Of a stretch of DNA of 16,107 nt, positions 15,270 to 16,107 are shown one piece after another. The stretch's first letter is position 1. Every line of letters begins with the position of its first letter. The stretch is from Firmicutes bacterium UBA1764. Lineage in GTDB: Bacteria > Bacillota > Clostridia > Peptostreptococcales > Anaerovoracaceae. The translations under genes and the position numbers were made by a program. The notes beneath the pieces were generated by a model that was not told the origin of the DNA, made no database searches, and saw nothing but the letters and a program-made list of their open reading frames with translations. The DNA is taken from assembly GCA_002315535.1 (NCBI GenBank), contig DCHA01000023.1, positions 19,828 through 35,934 on the forward strand, written 5' to 3'.

Positions 15270-16107
15270 CTAATCGAATTAATAAGACGCTGCATAACGG
15301 GGTTGGTGTAATCCAGCCCCTTTTTTGTTAGCTTGATATAGCCGTTTTCCTCAGTTAAAAGCTCCGGATCAAAGAAGCCCTTGAATTCCTCAAGAAAGTC
15401 CCTTCCGAAAAGCTGTCTATATTCTTCACGCGGGAAGCCTTCTATAAGTCTTAGGCGGGTAAAAATATAATCTCCCTTTGTATCCTTATCCTCATCTTCT
15501 GCGCTTTCCCAGCCGAGAATATCTTCTGTATTATATACTCTCTTGCCCTTTATATATGAATGGGCAGCCGGGCCGAAGCCTAAATAATCGGACATCGTCC
15601 AATATTTCAGATTATGCTTACATCTGTATCCAGGCTTTGCAAGGTTTGAAATCTCGTAGTGCTCATAGCCCGCCTTAATAAAGGCGTCAAGCGCGCTGTG
15701 ATACATTCTGCGGTTATCTTCCCAGCTTGGGATTTCAAGCCCTCCGTAGCGGTATTCCTCGTAGAGTGGCGTACCCTCCTCAAGCTGCAGGCTGTAAAAC
15801 GAGATATGCTCCGGGCTGAGCTCTATTGCCTTTCTGACAGTCTCTCCCCAGATTTCAAGGCTCTGGCCGGGGACACCAAACATAAGGTCAAGATTTGTGT
15901 TAAAGCCGAGCTCCTTTGCAAGTATAACAGCCCTTTCGGCCTCATGCGCATCATGTATTCTGCCGAGCTTTTCAAGCACGCCGTTATCAAAGCTCTGGAC
16001 GCCAAAGCTGATGCGGTTAAAGCCCGCATTCTTCATAGCCTCGAGCTTTTCCCTATCAACTGTTCCCGGATTAGCCTCGCAGCTGATTTCAAGCCCGTCG
16101 CAGCGGC
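15266..16107 (-). CDS. hemW: HemW, radical-SAM heme chaperone (5' end beyond the window)
   Basis: HemW (formerly called HemN-like oxygen-independent coproporphyrinogen oxidase) is a radical SAM protein that binds heme and is thought to deliver it to respiratory proteins. The C-terminal 279 residues are visible. Reading continues in frame to the window edge, through EISCEANPGTVD, before the internal ATG at 16036, so that ATG is not the start. Family segments follow: NRISFGVQSFDNGVLEKLGRIH, LDLMFGVPGQ, PEHISFYSLQLEEGTPLY, GYEHYEISNLAKPG, the KHNLKYW and DYLGFGPAAHSY pair, and the HemN_C-type end FTRLRLIEGF. The iron-sulfur CxxxCxxC motif and the start lie outside. Its stop interlocks with that of the mutase gene. 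In many Firmicutes hemW directly precedes hrcA on the same strand; here the glycogen operon stands between them. Confidence 0.93.
   Translation of the reverse strand, partial: RCDGLEISCEANPGTVDREKLEAMKNAGFNRISFGVQSFDNGVLEKLGRIHDAHEAERAVILAKELGFNTNLDLMFGVPGQSLEIWGETVRKAIELSPEHISFYSLQLEEGTPLYEEYRYGGLEIPSWEDNRRMYHSALDAFIKAGYEHYEISNLAKPGYRCKHNLKYWTMSDYLGFGPAAHSYIKGKRVYNTEDILGWESAEDEDKDTKGDYIFTRLRLIEGFPREEYRQLFGRDFLEEFKGFFDPELLTEENGYIKLTKKGLDYTNPVMQRLINSIS
15299..15326 (+). terminator. Rho-independent terminator of the glycogen operon, inside hemW
   Basis: On the plus strand GGGGTTGG, loop TGTAAT, CCAGCCCC form an 8-bp stem (seven Watson-Crick pairs and one G-U) followed by six T. It starts 30 bases after the mutase stop. 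On the opposite strand the same bases encode the HemW residues around KKGLDYTNP, so the terminator is embedded in coding sequence. Confidence 0.88.

Noticed and set aside
15266..16036. HemW as a complete 256-residue protein starting at 16036
   Set aside because: The frame stays open to the window edge with conserved HemW sequence (EISCEANPGTVD) upstream of that ATG, so the gene is truncated by the window.

Overview
The window looks like a chromosomal stretch from an anaerobic Firmicute, most likely class Clostridia. The reasons are a CIRCE/HrcA heat-shock operon, a GlgC plus GlgD pair (GlgD is a Firmicutes-type paralogue), strong AGGAGG ribosome sites, and a short-N-terminus GlgB. I cannot name a genus. 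Coding density is very high: the only non-coding gap above 30 bases is the 148-base divergent promoter region at 1595-1742.

Layout. On the minus strand at the left lie grpE (1-557, 3' end cut by the window edge, possibly only by the last base of its stop) and hrcA (557-1594), behind a sigma-A promoter and a perfect CIRCE operator. From 1743 to 15269 a nine-gene co-directional operon runs on the plus strand: glgB, glgP, glgC, glgD, glgA, an intracellular GH13 alpha-glucan hydrolase, a compact hexokinase-fold sugar kinase, pgi and an alpha-phosphoglucomutase. The genes abut or overlap by 1-41 bases, or are separated by at most 25 bases. On the minus strand at the right is the C-terminal 279 residues of HemW (15266-16107, N-terminus off the edge). 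It converges on the mutase gene with interlocked stop codons.

How the genes work together. Pgi and the mutase connect fructose-6-P, glucose-6-P and glucose-1-P. GlgC/GlgD make ADP-glucose, GlgA polymerises it and GlgB branches it. GlgP and the GH13 enzyme take the polymer apart to glucose-1-P and to short maltooligosaccharides or glucose, and the hexokinase and mutase bring these back to glucose-6-P. The operon therefore encodes a nearly closed glycogen cycle in one transcript. No canonical glgX or malQ is present in the window.

The most interesting aspect is architectural. hemW and hrcA are neighbours in the classical Firmicutes order lepA-hemW-hrcA-grpE-dnaK-dnaJ, and here both are still on the same strand in the expected order. 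A 13.5-kb glycogen operon of opposite polarity sits between them. Its promoter shares -35 bases with the heat-shock promoter. At the other end, its terminator is written inside the hemW coding sequence, and a weaker candidate hemW terminator is written inside the mutase coding sequence. I see no mobile element, CRISPR array, tRNA or rRNA.
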